Source of the DNA: Firmicutes bacterium AM55-24TS | GTDB lineage: Bacteria > Bacillota > Clostridia > UBA1381 | Assembly: GCA_003460745.1 (NCBI GenBank) | Contig: QTVU01000022.1 | Coordinates: 1-47,487, forward strand | DNA: 47,487 nucleotides | Direction: 5' to 3' | Shown here: positions 1-8,222 of the stretch, one piece after another | Numbering within the stretch: the stretch's first letter is position 1 | How the letters are laid out: each line of letters starts with the position of its first letter | Program-made: the position numbers and the translations under genes | The notes under the pieces: generated by a model | What the model was told of the DNA's origin: nothing | Database searches by the model: none | The model's input: the letters and a program-made list of their open reading frames with translations, nothing else

Positions 1-201
1 ATCTAAAAAGGATTCAAATTTTTTTCTGTTTATCATTGTTCTACTACCATTTTGAACAATAAATTTATAATCGGATTCCAAAAAATCATTAACTATCCTG
101 TACATTTTATTCTCTCCGATATTAAAATACTCCGACGCCTCTTTAATTGTCAGTAAATACTTTTCTGATATCGGAATTTTTTTAACCGAAGCTTTATCCA
201 A
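1..201 (-). CDS. xis: Tn916-type excisionase (Xis), partial at window edge
   Basis: The minus strand encodes 67 residues that run off the window start. The protein begins at a TTG (201-199) placed 8 bases after a perfect AGGAGG (215-210); no ATG fits, so the ribosome binding site decides the start. The segment YLLTIKEASEYFNIGENKMY followed by a short helix and the motif NGSRTMINRKKFE closely follows Tn916 Xis (LTIEEASKYFRIGENK ... NGNRIQIKRKQFE), a small winged-helix DNA-bending protein that directs excision by a tyrosine integrase. In such elements int lies just downstream of xis, which here would be left of position 1. The excisionase identity is a confident family call. Whether an intact conjugative element is present cannot be seen. 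Confidence 0.85.
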   Translation of the reverse strand, partial: MDKASVKKIPISEKYLLTIKEASEYFNIGENKMYRIVNDFLESDYKFIVQNGSRTMINRKKFESFLD

Positions 202-768
202 AATATGCACCTCCTAAAAATATATCACCCCCTATATAGGCAAAACGAATAGCAGCTTGCAAGACTGCTCCATAGGAATTTCACCTTCCCGGCGCTCTGC
301 CCGGACTGTCCCCGATGCTTGCATACACGCCTTTTATAGCGCGGTCTACGGCTGGACAGAAGTATCATTGTCCCTATACAAGATTATCGCCCACAGCTTG
401 CAAATTCTGTTTTTCGGCATTGATAATTTATCGCAATCTATATACTTCAATGAAAGAAATTATACAAAGAGGTAGAAGCAAATTATAGATTATGGCGTAT
501 CTGTCGTCTGGCTCATTCATATAGGAATGTATCCGCTTGCTCTTATTCTGTCCCAGCATTGTCTTCCGGGACTTTCTTTTTACGTTCTTCCACTGACCAT
601 TTATATAATCAACAGTATGTTATTCCACAATTTATTTGAGAGCACAACAATAAGACGGCACAGCTTTTGCCATGTCACCTGCGAGTATCTGAAAACAAAT
701 TTAACTGCTAATCAAACACTTTTTTCATTACATAACGCAATTTTAGTGCGACAACATTTGTGGCTGTT
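202..768. other. gene-poor stretch between xis and the invertible segment
   Basis: I find no convincing gene on either strand. The minus strand holds only three tiny open frames of about 25 to 30 codons (starting near 518, 420 and 323), none with a clear ribosome binding site or recognisable product. The plus-strand frames at 257-475 and 527-781 lack ribosome binding sites and family features. If the adjacent promoter flipped, this stretch would be the transcribed leader ahead of xis. It may be a decayed mobile-element region or a structured leader. Confidence 0.5.
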
Positions 769-937
769 ACATAATAATTGATTTTGTAATGAAAATGGCT
801 GAAAATATTATAAAAAACTGTCTAAAATCAACATTTCATAGATTATATTCACGAACGATTCTTGTCTAAAATGTAGTGGAAATTATTGACAATTACTTTT
901 GCGAATGATATAATCACAACATAATCAATTATTATGT
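769..937. repeat. candidate invertible promoter segment with 15-bp inverted repeats
   Basis: A perfect 15-bp repeat, ACATAATAATTGATT at 769-783, reappears inverted at 923-937. After one mismatch the match continues for three more bases inward (785-787 with 919-921). The 139 bases between the repeats (784-922) hold a consensus rightward promoter and abut the 3' end of a tyrosine recombinase gene, whose last codon and stop lie inside the right repeat. Inverted repeats around a promoter beside a tyrosine recombinase gene are the hallmark of phase-variable invertible promoters. The repeats and promoter are seen directly; inversion is inferred. Confidence 0.6.
886..914 (+). promoter_or_regulatory. 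consensus sigma-A promoter inside the invertible segment
   Basis: TTGACA (886-891), 17 bases, then TATAAT (909-914): a full consensus promoter. In the present orientation it fires rightward, antisense to the recombinase gene, with a start near 921. A 10-bp inverted repeat (916-925 and 931-940) overlaps the predicted start site. After inversion the promoter would fire leftward from about 785 toward xis. A weaker leftward promoter (TTTAGA, 17 bases, TATAAT) may also lie around 843-871. Confidence 0.75.
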
Positions 938-1779
938 TGTATCGTGTAGAAAATAGTCCCGTATAAGACCGAGATTTTGAATTCTCTTGCGGTGTACTTC
1001 TCCGCTTTCCGCTGTATAAATACGCGCGGTATTTATACTCGAATGTCCAAGAATATCAGAAAGACGGACTATATCCTGATAAACAGCATAATATGTTTTA
1101 CCAAACAAGTGTCTTAGATTATGCGGAAACACCTTGCTTGCAAGCACTCCTGCTTTAATGCAAAGACGCTTCATCTCTGCCCAGATATTACTCCGATTAA
1201 GTGGATTTCCTTTTCTGGTAACAAACACAGCTCCATTTTTAATATTCTTTTCCCTAATGTACCGCTGTAACATCTTACACAGCTTGCTCGGAATGAAAAT
1301 AACACAATTTTTTCCCTTGCATTTAATGCTTGCAACACCGTTTTTCACTGCATCTACCGTTATATATGCCAATTCGGACACACGGATTCCGGTAGCACAA
1401 ATTGTCTGCATTACAAGATACAAACGTGTTTTCCCCTGTTCGTAAGCTGTTTTAGAAGTATGTCATATTCCGCTTTTGTAAGCTCACGGTTTGGTTCAAT
1501 AAATGTGTTTTTCTGAATTTTAAGACTTTTTACCCTGTATTCCGGATGATTTATCCATCCAAAAAATGAATTTAGCGATGATAATACTGAATTTACACTT
1601 TTAGGCACATATTCACTCTCCAGCAATTGCTTATATTCTTGAACAACCGCTTTGCTGATTTGTTGTCCGTCAAGCCACTGAACAAATGCGGTTACATCAT
1701 GAGTGTACTTCATCACTGTCGCTTTTGACTTTTCCTCCAAAATAAGGTAGCTCTCAAATTCCTTAATTTTTTGTAACAT
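932..1779 (-). pseudogene. tyrosine recombinase (XerC/D-like), one frameshift
   Basis: This is a site-specific tyrosine recombinase of 282 residues once one base is restored. The N-terminal half carries the SAM-like core-binding domain (KATVMKYTHDVTAFVQWL). The C-terminal half carries the catalytic domain: Arg in ATGIRVSE, the HxxR box in PHNLRHLF, His in DILGHSS and the nucleophile Tyr in TARIYT. ATG 1779 is preferred over the upstream 1797 because GGAGG (1793-1789) sits 9 bases before it. The frame breaks in the T4 run at 1450-1453; adding one base gives an uninterrupted protein. The gene ends inside the right repeat of the invertible segment, which suggests it acts on that segment. Either the gene is inactivated or the base is missing from the consensus. 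I favour a consensus error because many genes here show the same thing. Confidence 0.85.
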
Positions 1780-1797
1780 CAATAATTTCCTCCACAA

Positions 1798-2270
1798 CCA
1801 TTATACAATATATTTTTAAATTTGTCATATACCAAAAAATGGTTATAAAAAACAAGGCACATTACAAAACGGTTTTTAGCCATTTCGCAATGCGCTTTAT
1901 ATGCTTATAATAAAATCTTTTTTATCCGCAATGCGCTTTATATGCTTATAATAAAATCTTTTTTATCCGCAATATATTAAATATTGAAATTAGTTATGTG
2001 TCTGCATATTGAATATACTTCTTACTATATTGAATATATCACTCATCACAGAATACACGGTTATATTTAAGAAAAAAAGAGAGAGAGATATTCTTATTAT
2101 GGGGTGTTCACATGTACCCGTATATTCTGAGATCAACTATATATTTTTTTATTTATTTAATTCCTATTATTTTACCAACGCTTGCAATTTGCGAAAAGCA
2201 AACTGTAAACTACTTCGATGTCCTCTGTAATAGTTTTCTATGCTATGTTCTTATTGAAAAGAACTATATA
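1798..2270. other. AT-rich intergenic region
   Basis: This region separates the recombinase gene from the HAD remnant. It holds the 41-bp tandem repeat described separately. The rest is AT-rich with no ribosome binding site leading into a credible frame. The plus-strand frames at 2009-2230 and 2112-2318 are rich in Ile, Tyr, Phe and Cys, as expected of chance frames. No clear terminator was seen. Confidence 0.55.
1886..1973. repeat. 41-bp tandem repeat, 2.1 copies
   Basis: Two identical 41-base units lie head to tail at 1886-1926 and 1927-1967, followed by the first six bases of a third (1968-1973). The unit begins CGCAATGCGCTTTATATGC and ends TTTTTTATC. It lies in the upstream region of the recombinase gene, about 110 to 190 bases before its start. 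Confidence 0.9.
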
Positions 2271-2958
2271 TCATATTATATTGAAATACCTCAATGCATA
2301 CTCAATTCCATCATCTAATAAATTCTTGGTAACAAATGAAGATAGTTGTTTTAGTTTCTCTGGACTTTCACCCACTGCAATACTATTTGGCACTGCCTCA
2401 AGCATAGGAATATCATTCATACTATCGCCTATGGCATAGGCATCTGATAAATGTATATGATGATACCTGAGTACACGATCTATTCATGTTCCTTTTCTCA
2501 TCATACCACGCAAGCAGCTTATCAAAAGCAAAATTATCATCACTTACGTCGGGTGACAAGTTCTTACCCTGATTTTCAAAACGTCTTTTAAGTTTCATAA
2601 AGCCTTCAAATGAGCGGCAGCGTTTATCGGTAAAAAATGATTTTGAATGTTCATACATTGGTGTCATATCGCACTCATATATTAGTTCTGCTACACTATC
2701 ACATAGTTTTTGCGGTAATTTATGCTGAAATATTACTTCTTTGCCACACTCTATATACATTCCACATCCACATATATAACCATCAAAACCTATATCTAAC
2801 AAGCGCTGCTCAATATTCATAATAGTCCTACCAGTATCAACATACATAAGATGTCCATTTGCCTGTGCTTTATGAATTGCGTTTATAGCGCTTTCCGGGA
2901 TTATATATGCCCCATCATCAGATATAAGTGTGCCGTCCAAATCAAAAAATACTATCAT
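2271..2958 (-). pseudogene. HAD-superfamily Cof-type sugar phosphatase with internal deletion
   Basis: The first 160 or so residues are the start of a Cof/YbhA-type HAD phosphatase: motif I is FFDLDGTL and motif II lies in MYVDTGRT. The frame then ends early. The C-terminal part is intact in another frame (about 2273-2450 on the minus strand) with the motif AYAIGDSMNDIPML, ending in ALRYFNII before the stop at 2271-2273. About 35 residues that normally join the two parts, including the motif III region, are missing at a junction near 2475-2485. An AAGGAG box precedes the ATG. It is the last gene of the GH38-xynB unit. The family is known to dephosphorylate sugar phosphates or nucleotides. As written the gene is not functional. 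Confidence 0.8.
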
Positions 2959-3052
2959 TAGTGCCTCTCCTTAATTTTATTTTCTCTATTATTATATATT
3001 AAAATAAAACTCTTTACAAATATTATAAATACGTTTTAATTCAAAATAGTAT

Positions 3053-4681
3053 TTATTCCGTCTTGTATTCAAAAAAATCGAAATCCGCGTAATGCTTGTG
3101 TTTGACTCTATCCGCACAGGTAATACCCACCATTGTTCCTGTAAACTCACCATACCGGCAGTATTCATCCGAAAATTTCGTAGCATCAAATACAGGACCG
3201 ATTGGTATATATTTTTTTCCGTCAAGACTCCACATAAATTGCATTTTACGACCGCGTACTTCTACTCTCATATATACAGGGACATCCTCAACTGCCACAC
3301 GTGTATCAAGCATCTCCGCTTTTTCGCCGTTTTCAATATGTATAATCGACAGCGCGCTTTGTCCAAGTGTTTCGCTATAATATTTACGGAGATTGATATA
3401 GTTCATATTATCATAGTAAAATATCAGACCGGCGCTCTGATGAGGCATTTCTGGAATATATTCCATTTTTGTAGTTACAGTCGCATAAGTGCTTGTGAGT
3501 TTTCTTGCAAGTATGCTTACCTTGTTTAATGATGTTCTCGACTCCTGACCTCTAAGGCGCACATAACCCTTTCTTGCGTTTATATCTGCAAAGCACGATG
3601 GCATAATACGCGGCGAGTAATACCAACTGCCGAGAATATCACTGTCAAAATCATCAAAATCAGGAATTTGACTCACCGGATATTCCTCTAATGCGCTTTC
3701 CTCCGTATATTCCTTTGCAATATTTGTTCCATCGGTCATTCTGAGCCATCCCTCGTCAGTCCATTTCATTTTTTGAATTGCTGTTTCACGTCCTAAAGTA
3801 CAGCGCAGTTCCGGAACAAACGGTCTTGCGCACAGATGAACAAGATAACTTTCGCCATTTGGAAGATCTACAAGACTTCCGTGTCCCGCCTTTTGAAGCG
3901 TAGTATAAGGATTAAAATATTGAGGCTTTAAATGGTCAATGTTATTCCGTTCGTTCGTTTCCACCGGATTTGAAGTCACCACAGGACCATTCGGGTCTTT
4001 TTCGTATGGTCCCCATATATTCCTCGATCTTCCCATTGTGACACAATGATTATAACCTGTTCCGCCTTCAGCGCACATTATATAATAATATCCGTTTTTC
4101 TTATACAGATGCGGAGCTTCAATACAACCTCTGTTAGTACCGCCGCGCCATATACGTTTTGGATAGCCTATAATTTCTTTCTTTACAGGATTATATTCTG
4201 ACATTGAAATCACACCCGGCTTTTCGTAGCCCTCTCGTGTTTCCCACTCAAGTGACACTATATATTTTCTGTCGTCATCATCGTGCAGGATTGACGCATC
4301 AAATCCTGCCGAATGCAGATAAACAGGCTCGCTCCAAGGACCTTTTATATCACTTGCTGTAATAAGATAGTTGTCAACCTCAAAATATCCTGCATTCATT
4401 GAGTTCATTACACCGTAAACAACATAGAACAGATTCTCGCTTTCGCACCATGTCAAACACGGCGCCCATATACCTTTCGAGGAGGGAAGTTTTTTTAAGT
4501 CAACAGTTTCATCATCAGTGAGTACATGAGTGTAAAGTTCCCAATTTTTCATATCCCTTGAATGGTAAACAGGTATTCCGGGAAACCATTCAAAGCTTGA
4601 AACCGCTATATAATAATCGTCATCTTTGCGACAAATACACGGATCCGGATTAAAGCCCGGAAGAATAGGATTTTTAATCAT
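3053..4681 (-). CDS. xynB: GH43 beta-xylosidase (subfamily 11 type)
   Basis: This 542-residue cytoplasmic protein without signal peptide closely follows the Selenomonas beta-xylosidase in length and sequence. It removes terminal beta-xylose, and often alpha-arabinofuranose, from oligosaccharides by inversion. Residues 1-310 form the five-bladed propeller. The general base is Asp13 in GFNPDPC, the pKa modulator is Asp128 in GFDASILHD, and the general acid is Glu188 in IEAPHLY; this spacing matches the characterised enzyme almost exactly. Residues 330-542 form the family's C-terminal beta-sandwich domain, which closes the active site. The start is an ATG with AGAGGA upstream. It lies 44 bases downstream of the LUD-domain gene. 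It is one of few genes here with no frameshift. The family is certain; substrate preference is inferred. Confidence 0.93.
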   Translation of the reverse strand: MIKNPILPGFNPDPCICRKDDDYYIAVSSFEWFPGIPVYHSRDMKNWELYTHVLTDDETVDLKKLPSSKGIWAPCLTWCESENLFYVVYGVMNSMNAGYFEVDNYLITASDIKGPWSEPVYLHSAGFDASILHDDDDRKYIVSLEWETREGYEKPGVISMSEYNPVKKEIIGYPKRIWRGGTNRGCIEAPHLYKKNGYYYIMCAEGGTGYNHCVTMGRSRNIWGPYEKDPNGPVVTSNPVETNERNNIDHLKPQYFNPYTTLQKAGHGSLVDLPNGESYLVHLCARPFVPELRCTLGRETAIQKMKWTDEGWLRMTDGTNIAKEYTEESALEEYPVSQIPDFDDFDSDILGSWYYSPRIMPSCFADINARKGYVRLRGQESRTSLNKVSILARKLTSTYATVTTKMEYIPEMPHQSAGLIFYYDNMNYINLRKYYSETLGQSALSIIHIENGEKAEMLDTRVAVEDVPVYMRVEVRGRKMQFMWSLDGKKYIPIGPVFDATKFSDEYCRYGEFTGTMVGITCADRVKHKHYADFDFFEYKTE

Positions 4682-4725
4682 TTATACTTCATCCTCTCAT
4701 TGTTCTATACTCATCGTTTACATAA

Positions 4726-5364
4726 TCAAAAGCCAAGTTCTTCTCCAACAACTACAACACTGATACGTCCAGGGAATTTGTAACATCCGTCAATAATGCT
4801 TATTACATTACATACTCGCATTTCGCCTGTACAATCCTCACATCGGCAGGTTTCATCACACGGATTATTATGATGTATTCTTTTAGAATTCATTGGAGCA
4901 ACTGATTTTGCGCGCTTAATTCCTTCTGCCGCATCTGCAACAATTTTATTAGCGCCAACTACAACAATTACTTTTTTGGGTCCGAAGCCTATACATCCTA
5001 CCCTGTTTCCGGTGCAATCTATATTTACTATCTGCCCATCCATAGTTATTGCATTTGACCCTGTCACAAACACATCTGACAAGAAACCCAGACGATATTT
5101 ATGAAGTTCCTCTTCCCACGACTTATTCGTAAAGCGGTCAATAAATTTATACTTTGGACTTTTAATTAAATCAAGTATTCCTGTTTTCTGAAGCGTTACG
5201 CTGCCGCCTACGGCAATTTCAGCACCTTCCGGAAGCATTTTCTCAACCATTTTTTTTGCATCTTCGGCTGTATCGGCATAATGCGCATCAAATTTGCGTT
5301 TATTCAAAACCTCTACAGCGTCTTTTGCCCTGCATTCTAAACTCCATTTTTTTATTTCATTCAT
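4726..5364 (-). CDS. LUD-domain protein (LutC/YkgG-like, DUF162)
   Basis: This 212-residue cytoplasmic protein belongs to the LUD family: MVEKMLPEGAEIAVGGSVTLQKTGILD and the FVTGSNAIT ... NIDCTGNRVG region are typical. The C-terminus carries a cysteine cluster (C-x3-C-x-C-x2-C near residues 169-178, with Cys185 after it) that could hold a metal. LutC and relatives take part in lactate oxidation complexes, but many stand-alone clostridial members have no assigned role, and no lutA or lutB lies nearby. It sits 68 bases after the GH99-like gene and 44 before xynB, so it is co-transcribed with glycoside hydrolases. A role in disposing of reducing equivalents during sugar breakdown would be speculation. 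Confidence 0.8.
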   Translation of the reverse strand: MNEIKKWSLECRAKDAVEVLNKRKFDAHYADTAEDAKKMVEKMLPEGAEIAVGGSVTLQKTGILDLIKSPKYKFIDRFTNKSWEEELHKYRLGFLSDVFVTGSNAITMDGQIVNIDCTGNRVGCIGFGPKKVIVVVGANKIVADAAEGIKRAKSVAPMNSKRIHHNNPCDETCRCEDCTGEMRVCNVISIIDGCYKFPGRISVVVVGEELGF

Positions 5365-5432
5365 TCTTGATTGCCAGCCTTTTCTTTAATCTATTTTGTA
5401 ATAACTGCTTATTTTCGTTGGAACTCGCTTTT

Positions 5433-8153
5433 TTAAAGCTTCTCCACCGCTATTTCTCTTATATATATGTCAGGTCCGAAAACTCTCATATCTGCGCCGT
5501 TATTTTGTTTGTTATTAAACGAAGCGTCTTCAAGAACTACAGACTGCGTTTTCCATTCTCCGCTGTTTGTTCTCGGTTCAAACATACTATTCTTATAATT
5601 TCTTGCATTACCCTCAAACGCTTCATCTGAAGAATTGTAATGTATCCCGAATTCACCTGTACCCTCGTCAAGATAGGTTATTGTTACTTTAACCCTGTTA
5701 TCCTCCGGCGCAATATATGTGTCGCTTATCTGGCAGTACATATATTGATTTTCAGGAATAAAAACACATGCCGTTTCCTTTTTTAGTTCGGACTTTGTAT
5801 AAGAATCGCCCTTAGTCGGGTCAGTGTTAAGTGTTATGTTCATAAGATTATAGAAATAATCCTCGTTGAATATTATTCTTGCGGGCGGCTCAAGAGACAT
5901 ATTATATTCCTCCAGAACATCAGTCTCCTTGTTTAACTGCTCGTTTTTAATTACGCCTTTTTGAAGCAGTGAACCAAGCAATACATTATTCGTCTGATAC
6001 GGGTTTGTGAAAAGAGCTCGGTATGACAGGAATACAAGCTCATCATATGTAATCGGGCTGTCTAACTCTACACACATGCTTTCATCCTTATATAATCCTG
6101 ACTCAACCGCTATTTTTTCGCAGTTTGCGTAAGCGTCACCCTGATATCCCAAAGCGCGCAGTAAAATTGCGGTAGCCTCGCGTTTTGTAATTGTCGCTTT
6201 TGCGCTAAATGTTTTGTCACCTGTGCCGACAGCAATACCCATTTCATAAGCTTTTGATACATACGGAACAGCCCATGACGATAAATCAGTAAACGGATTT
6301 TCTGCATTATCGTCAGCCTTTTCGCCTAAAACGCCTATTATCGCCTTTACTGCCTGCTCACGTGTAACCTCGTTCTCAAGATTCATTACAAATTTATCAG
6401 CATTTTCGCCATCCAATAGTCCGAGATTATACAGATTTCTTGCGTATAAATCGTATTTTGAACCGTTTACCTGTGAATTTATAAGTGAAGCGTCCTCTGT
6501 TACGATTACATCGTCTATATAAATCTTGTAATCATCTGTGCCTTTAGCCTTCAAAATAAGTCCTGTAATATTCTTTCCTGCCACAGATATATCTGTAAGA
6601 GTGTTATAAGTCCACTTCCCATTCGCGAAACTCAGGTCGCTGTATAATACATCACCGTCAGCTGTTTCAAGTCCAACGCTTAATTCCGCGCTGCCGCCTG
6701 CCAGATATGCGCTTATTCCTATATTTATCTTTTCCGCGCTGAAATCAAGTTCGGACAGCTTTGTCAACATTTCGCCTCCGCCGCCCACTCTATTAAGCTT
6801 CAAGGCATATCTGCCGTTATATGTAAGTTCATCCTTTACAAGCTCACCGTTGCCATCTACAGGCTGCGCATCAAAATATTTCTCAAAACCGCTTCTGAAA
6901 TAAACAGGACCTTCACTTAACAGCAGCGGCATTTCTTCTGTAATTTCCTCTTCGCCGCGCAGCACTTTTGGAATATATCCCGCAAGCCGCATGTATAAAT
7001 CCGATGAAGTGTAACTTCCGTCTGCGCTTGCTGTTATAAAATATTGATCCTTAGGAATCATAGACGAGTCCTCCGCAAGCTTTAAAATTGCAGTACCCTC
7101 GTCATATTCGTCAAACATCGCAATGTATCCGCAGTGTATATCTTGCTTTGCAATATTATATGCCTGACGCCACATGAAATCCCCTGCGCGTCTCGGTATC
7201 TGATTTCTTACCGCGTTATCCTTCCAGTTTGACCACGAAAATCCGGGAAACATTACAGGCTGATACGCTATACCCTTTTCGTCAAGATATGCCTTATCCG
7301 CTGCAAGAATACTCGCATCACTGTCAACATCACTGTCTGTTTTTGCACTGCCGACAGACCACGGTGACAGCATATCAAGCTTACAGAACGCTTTCTCCAT
7401 AGCTTCGTCCTTCGCTATCTGATCTCTCCAGCTCTTTGAAACACCGCCTATTACATAGCAGCCCTTATCGTGAAACCAATCGATCAGTTCGGAATACTGT
7501 TCTCCAGTACCTTCGCGTATTCCCAAACCCCACAGACATACAACAGGTCTGCCATTATCCTTTGCGTATGACGGCGAGGAGGTAATATCCAAGTCGTTAA
7601 GAATCACCTGCTGCCAATCCGCCTTTAAATCTTCTACGAGATTTTCCTCGCTAAGACCCGATATATCATACATTACATAGAAAAGCTCGTTATGCTTTTC
7701 TGCCGATGCCTTTACGTTTTTCAGTATATCAACGCTGTTTTTAAATCTTTCCTCAACACCGTTTATTGTAACCGAACCAAATCGCTGAACCGCAACTCCG
7801 TCAATGCCGTAATCGTGCATCATCTCAAAATGCTTATCTATAACACCTGCGCGATACGAAGAAAACAGCTTTGATTTTTCACCGTTTCCAAGTTCTGCAA
7901 AATATGTTTCTTTCAAGTCCTCCACGGAGTAATCTCTTACATCAGGATACGCGTCAAAGGTCAAATGTCCAACCTCCGGTCTGCCCCAATGTACCCATTC
8001 ATTTCTCGGTGAACCGTCTCCTTCCGTGTTAAACCATGCCTGATAGCCAGCTATAACCTTATCCTCTATCGTATCCTCCGCAGCATACGCGCATACTCCA
8101 AGCGCTGCACTGAGCGCTGTTGCCGCCGCAATCACTTTTGTTATTTTTTTCAT
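5433..8153 (-). CDS. secreted GH99/GH71-like hydrolase with SLH repeats
   Basis: This is a surface enzyme of 906 residues. ATG 8153 is chosen because AAAGGGG lies 8 bases upstream and the protein then opens with a signal peptide ending near ACAYAAEDT. Residues of about 30-390 form a TIM-barrel of the GH71/GH99-like group: GYQAWFNTEGDGSP, the FDAYPDVRDY segment, and MFDEYDEGTAIL, which takes the place of the catalytic EWHE-type segment. A beta-sandwich region follows (about 420-560). Three S-layer homology repeats follow (about 575-750; the first two are clearest) that would bind the cell-wall polymer. The last 140 residues are one copy of the recurring module described in the findings. Characterised GH99 enzymes cut internal alpha-mannosides and GH71 enzymes alpha-1,3-glucan. 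Next to GH38, an endo-acting alpha-mannan role is attractive but unproven. Confidence 0.8.
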   Translation of the reverse strand: MKKITKVIAAATALSAALGVCAYAAEDTIEDKVIAGYQAWFNTEGDGSPRNEWVHWGRPEVGHLTFDAYPDVRDYSVEDLKETYFAELGNGEKSKLFSSYRAGVIDKHFEMMHDYGIDGVAVQRFGSVTINGVEERFKNSVDILKNVKASAEKHNELFYVMYDISGLSEENLVEDLKADWQQVILNDLDITSSPSYAKDNGRPVVCLWGLGIREGTGEQYSELIDWFHDKGCYVIGGVSKSWRDQIAKDEAMEKAFCKLDMLSPWSVGSAKTDSDVDSDASILAADKAYLDEKGIAYQPVMFPGFSWSNWKDNAVRNQIPRRAGDFMWRQAYNIAKQDIHCGYIAMFDEYDEGTAILKLAEDSSMIPKDQYFITASADGSYTSSDLYMRLAGYIPKVLRGEEEITEEMPLLLSEGPVYFRSGFEKYFDAQPVDGNGELVKDELTYNGRYALKLNRVGGGGEMLTKLSELDFSAEKINIGISAYLAGGSAELSVGLETADGDVLYSDLSFANGKWTYNTLTDISVAGKNITGLILKAKGTDDYKIYIDDVIVTEDASLINSQVNGSKYDLYARNLYNLGLLDGENADKFVMNLENEVTREQAVKAIIGVLGEKADDNAENPFTDLSSWAVPYVSKAYEMGIAVGTGDKTFSAKATITKREATAILLRALGYQGDAYANCEKIAVESGLYKDESMCVELDSPITYDELVFLSYRALFTNPYQTNNVLLGSLLQKGVIKNEQLNKETDVLEEYNMSLEPPARIIFNEDYFYNLMNITLNTDPTKGDSYTKSELKKETACVFIPENQYMYCQISDTYIAPEDNRVKVTITYLDEGTGEFGIHYNSSDEAFEGNARNYKNSMFEPRTNSGEWKTQSVVLEDASFNNKQNNGADMRVFGPDIYIREIAVEKL

Positions 8154-8222
8154 TAGATATGTCCCCTTTCTAAATTTGAATAGAAAAGAAAGTATTTTAT
8201 CGGCATCTTCTTTTCCCAATAT

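Noticed and set aside
257..781. Plus-strand frames of 72 and 84 codons
   Set aside because: No ribosome binding site and no recognisable family; composition is that of chance frames.
2247..2264. Hairpin GTTCTT with AAGAAC as terminator of the HAD unit
   Set aside because: Only a 6-bp stem with no T run after it on the minus strand.
2009..2439. Three overlapping plus-strand frames, one looking like a membrane peptide
   Set aside because: They overlap each other and partly the HAD remnant, lack ribosome binding sites, and their Ile/Tyr/Phe richness follows from AT-rich sequence.
5433..8153. GH99-like protein as a cellulosomal enzyme
   Set aside because: The C-terminal repeats fit SLH (aromatic and TREQA/TKREA-type motifs), not the duplicated calcium-binding dockerin pattern.
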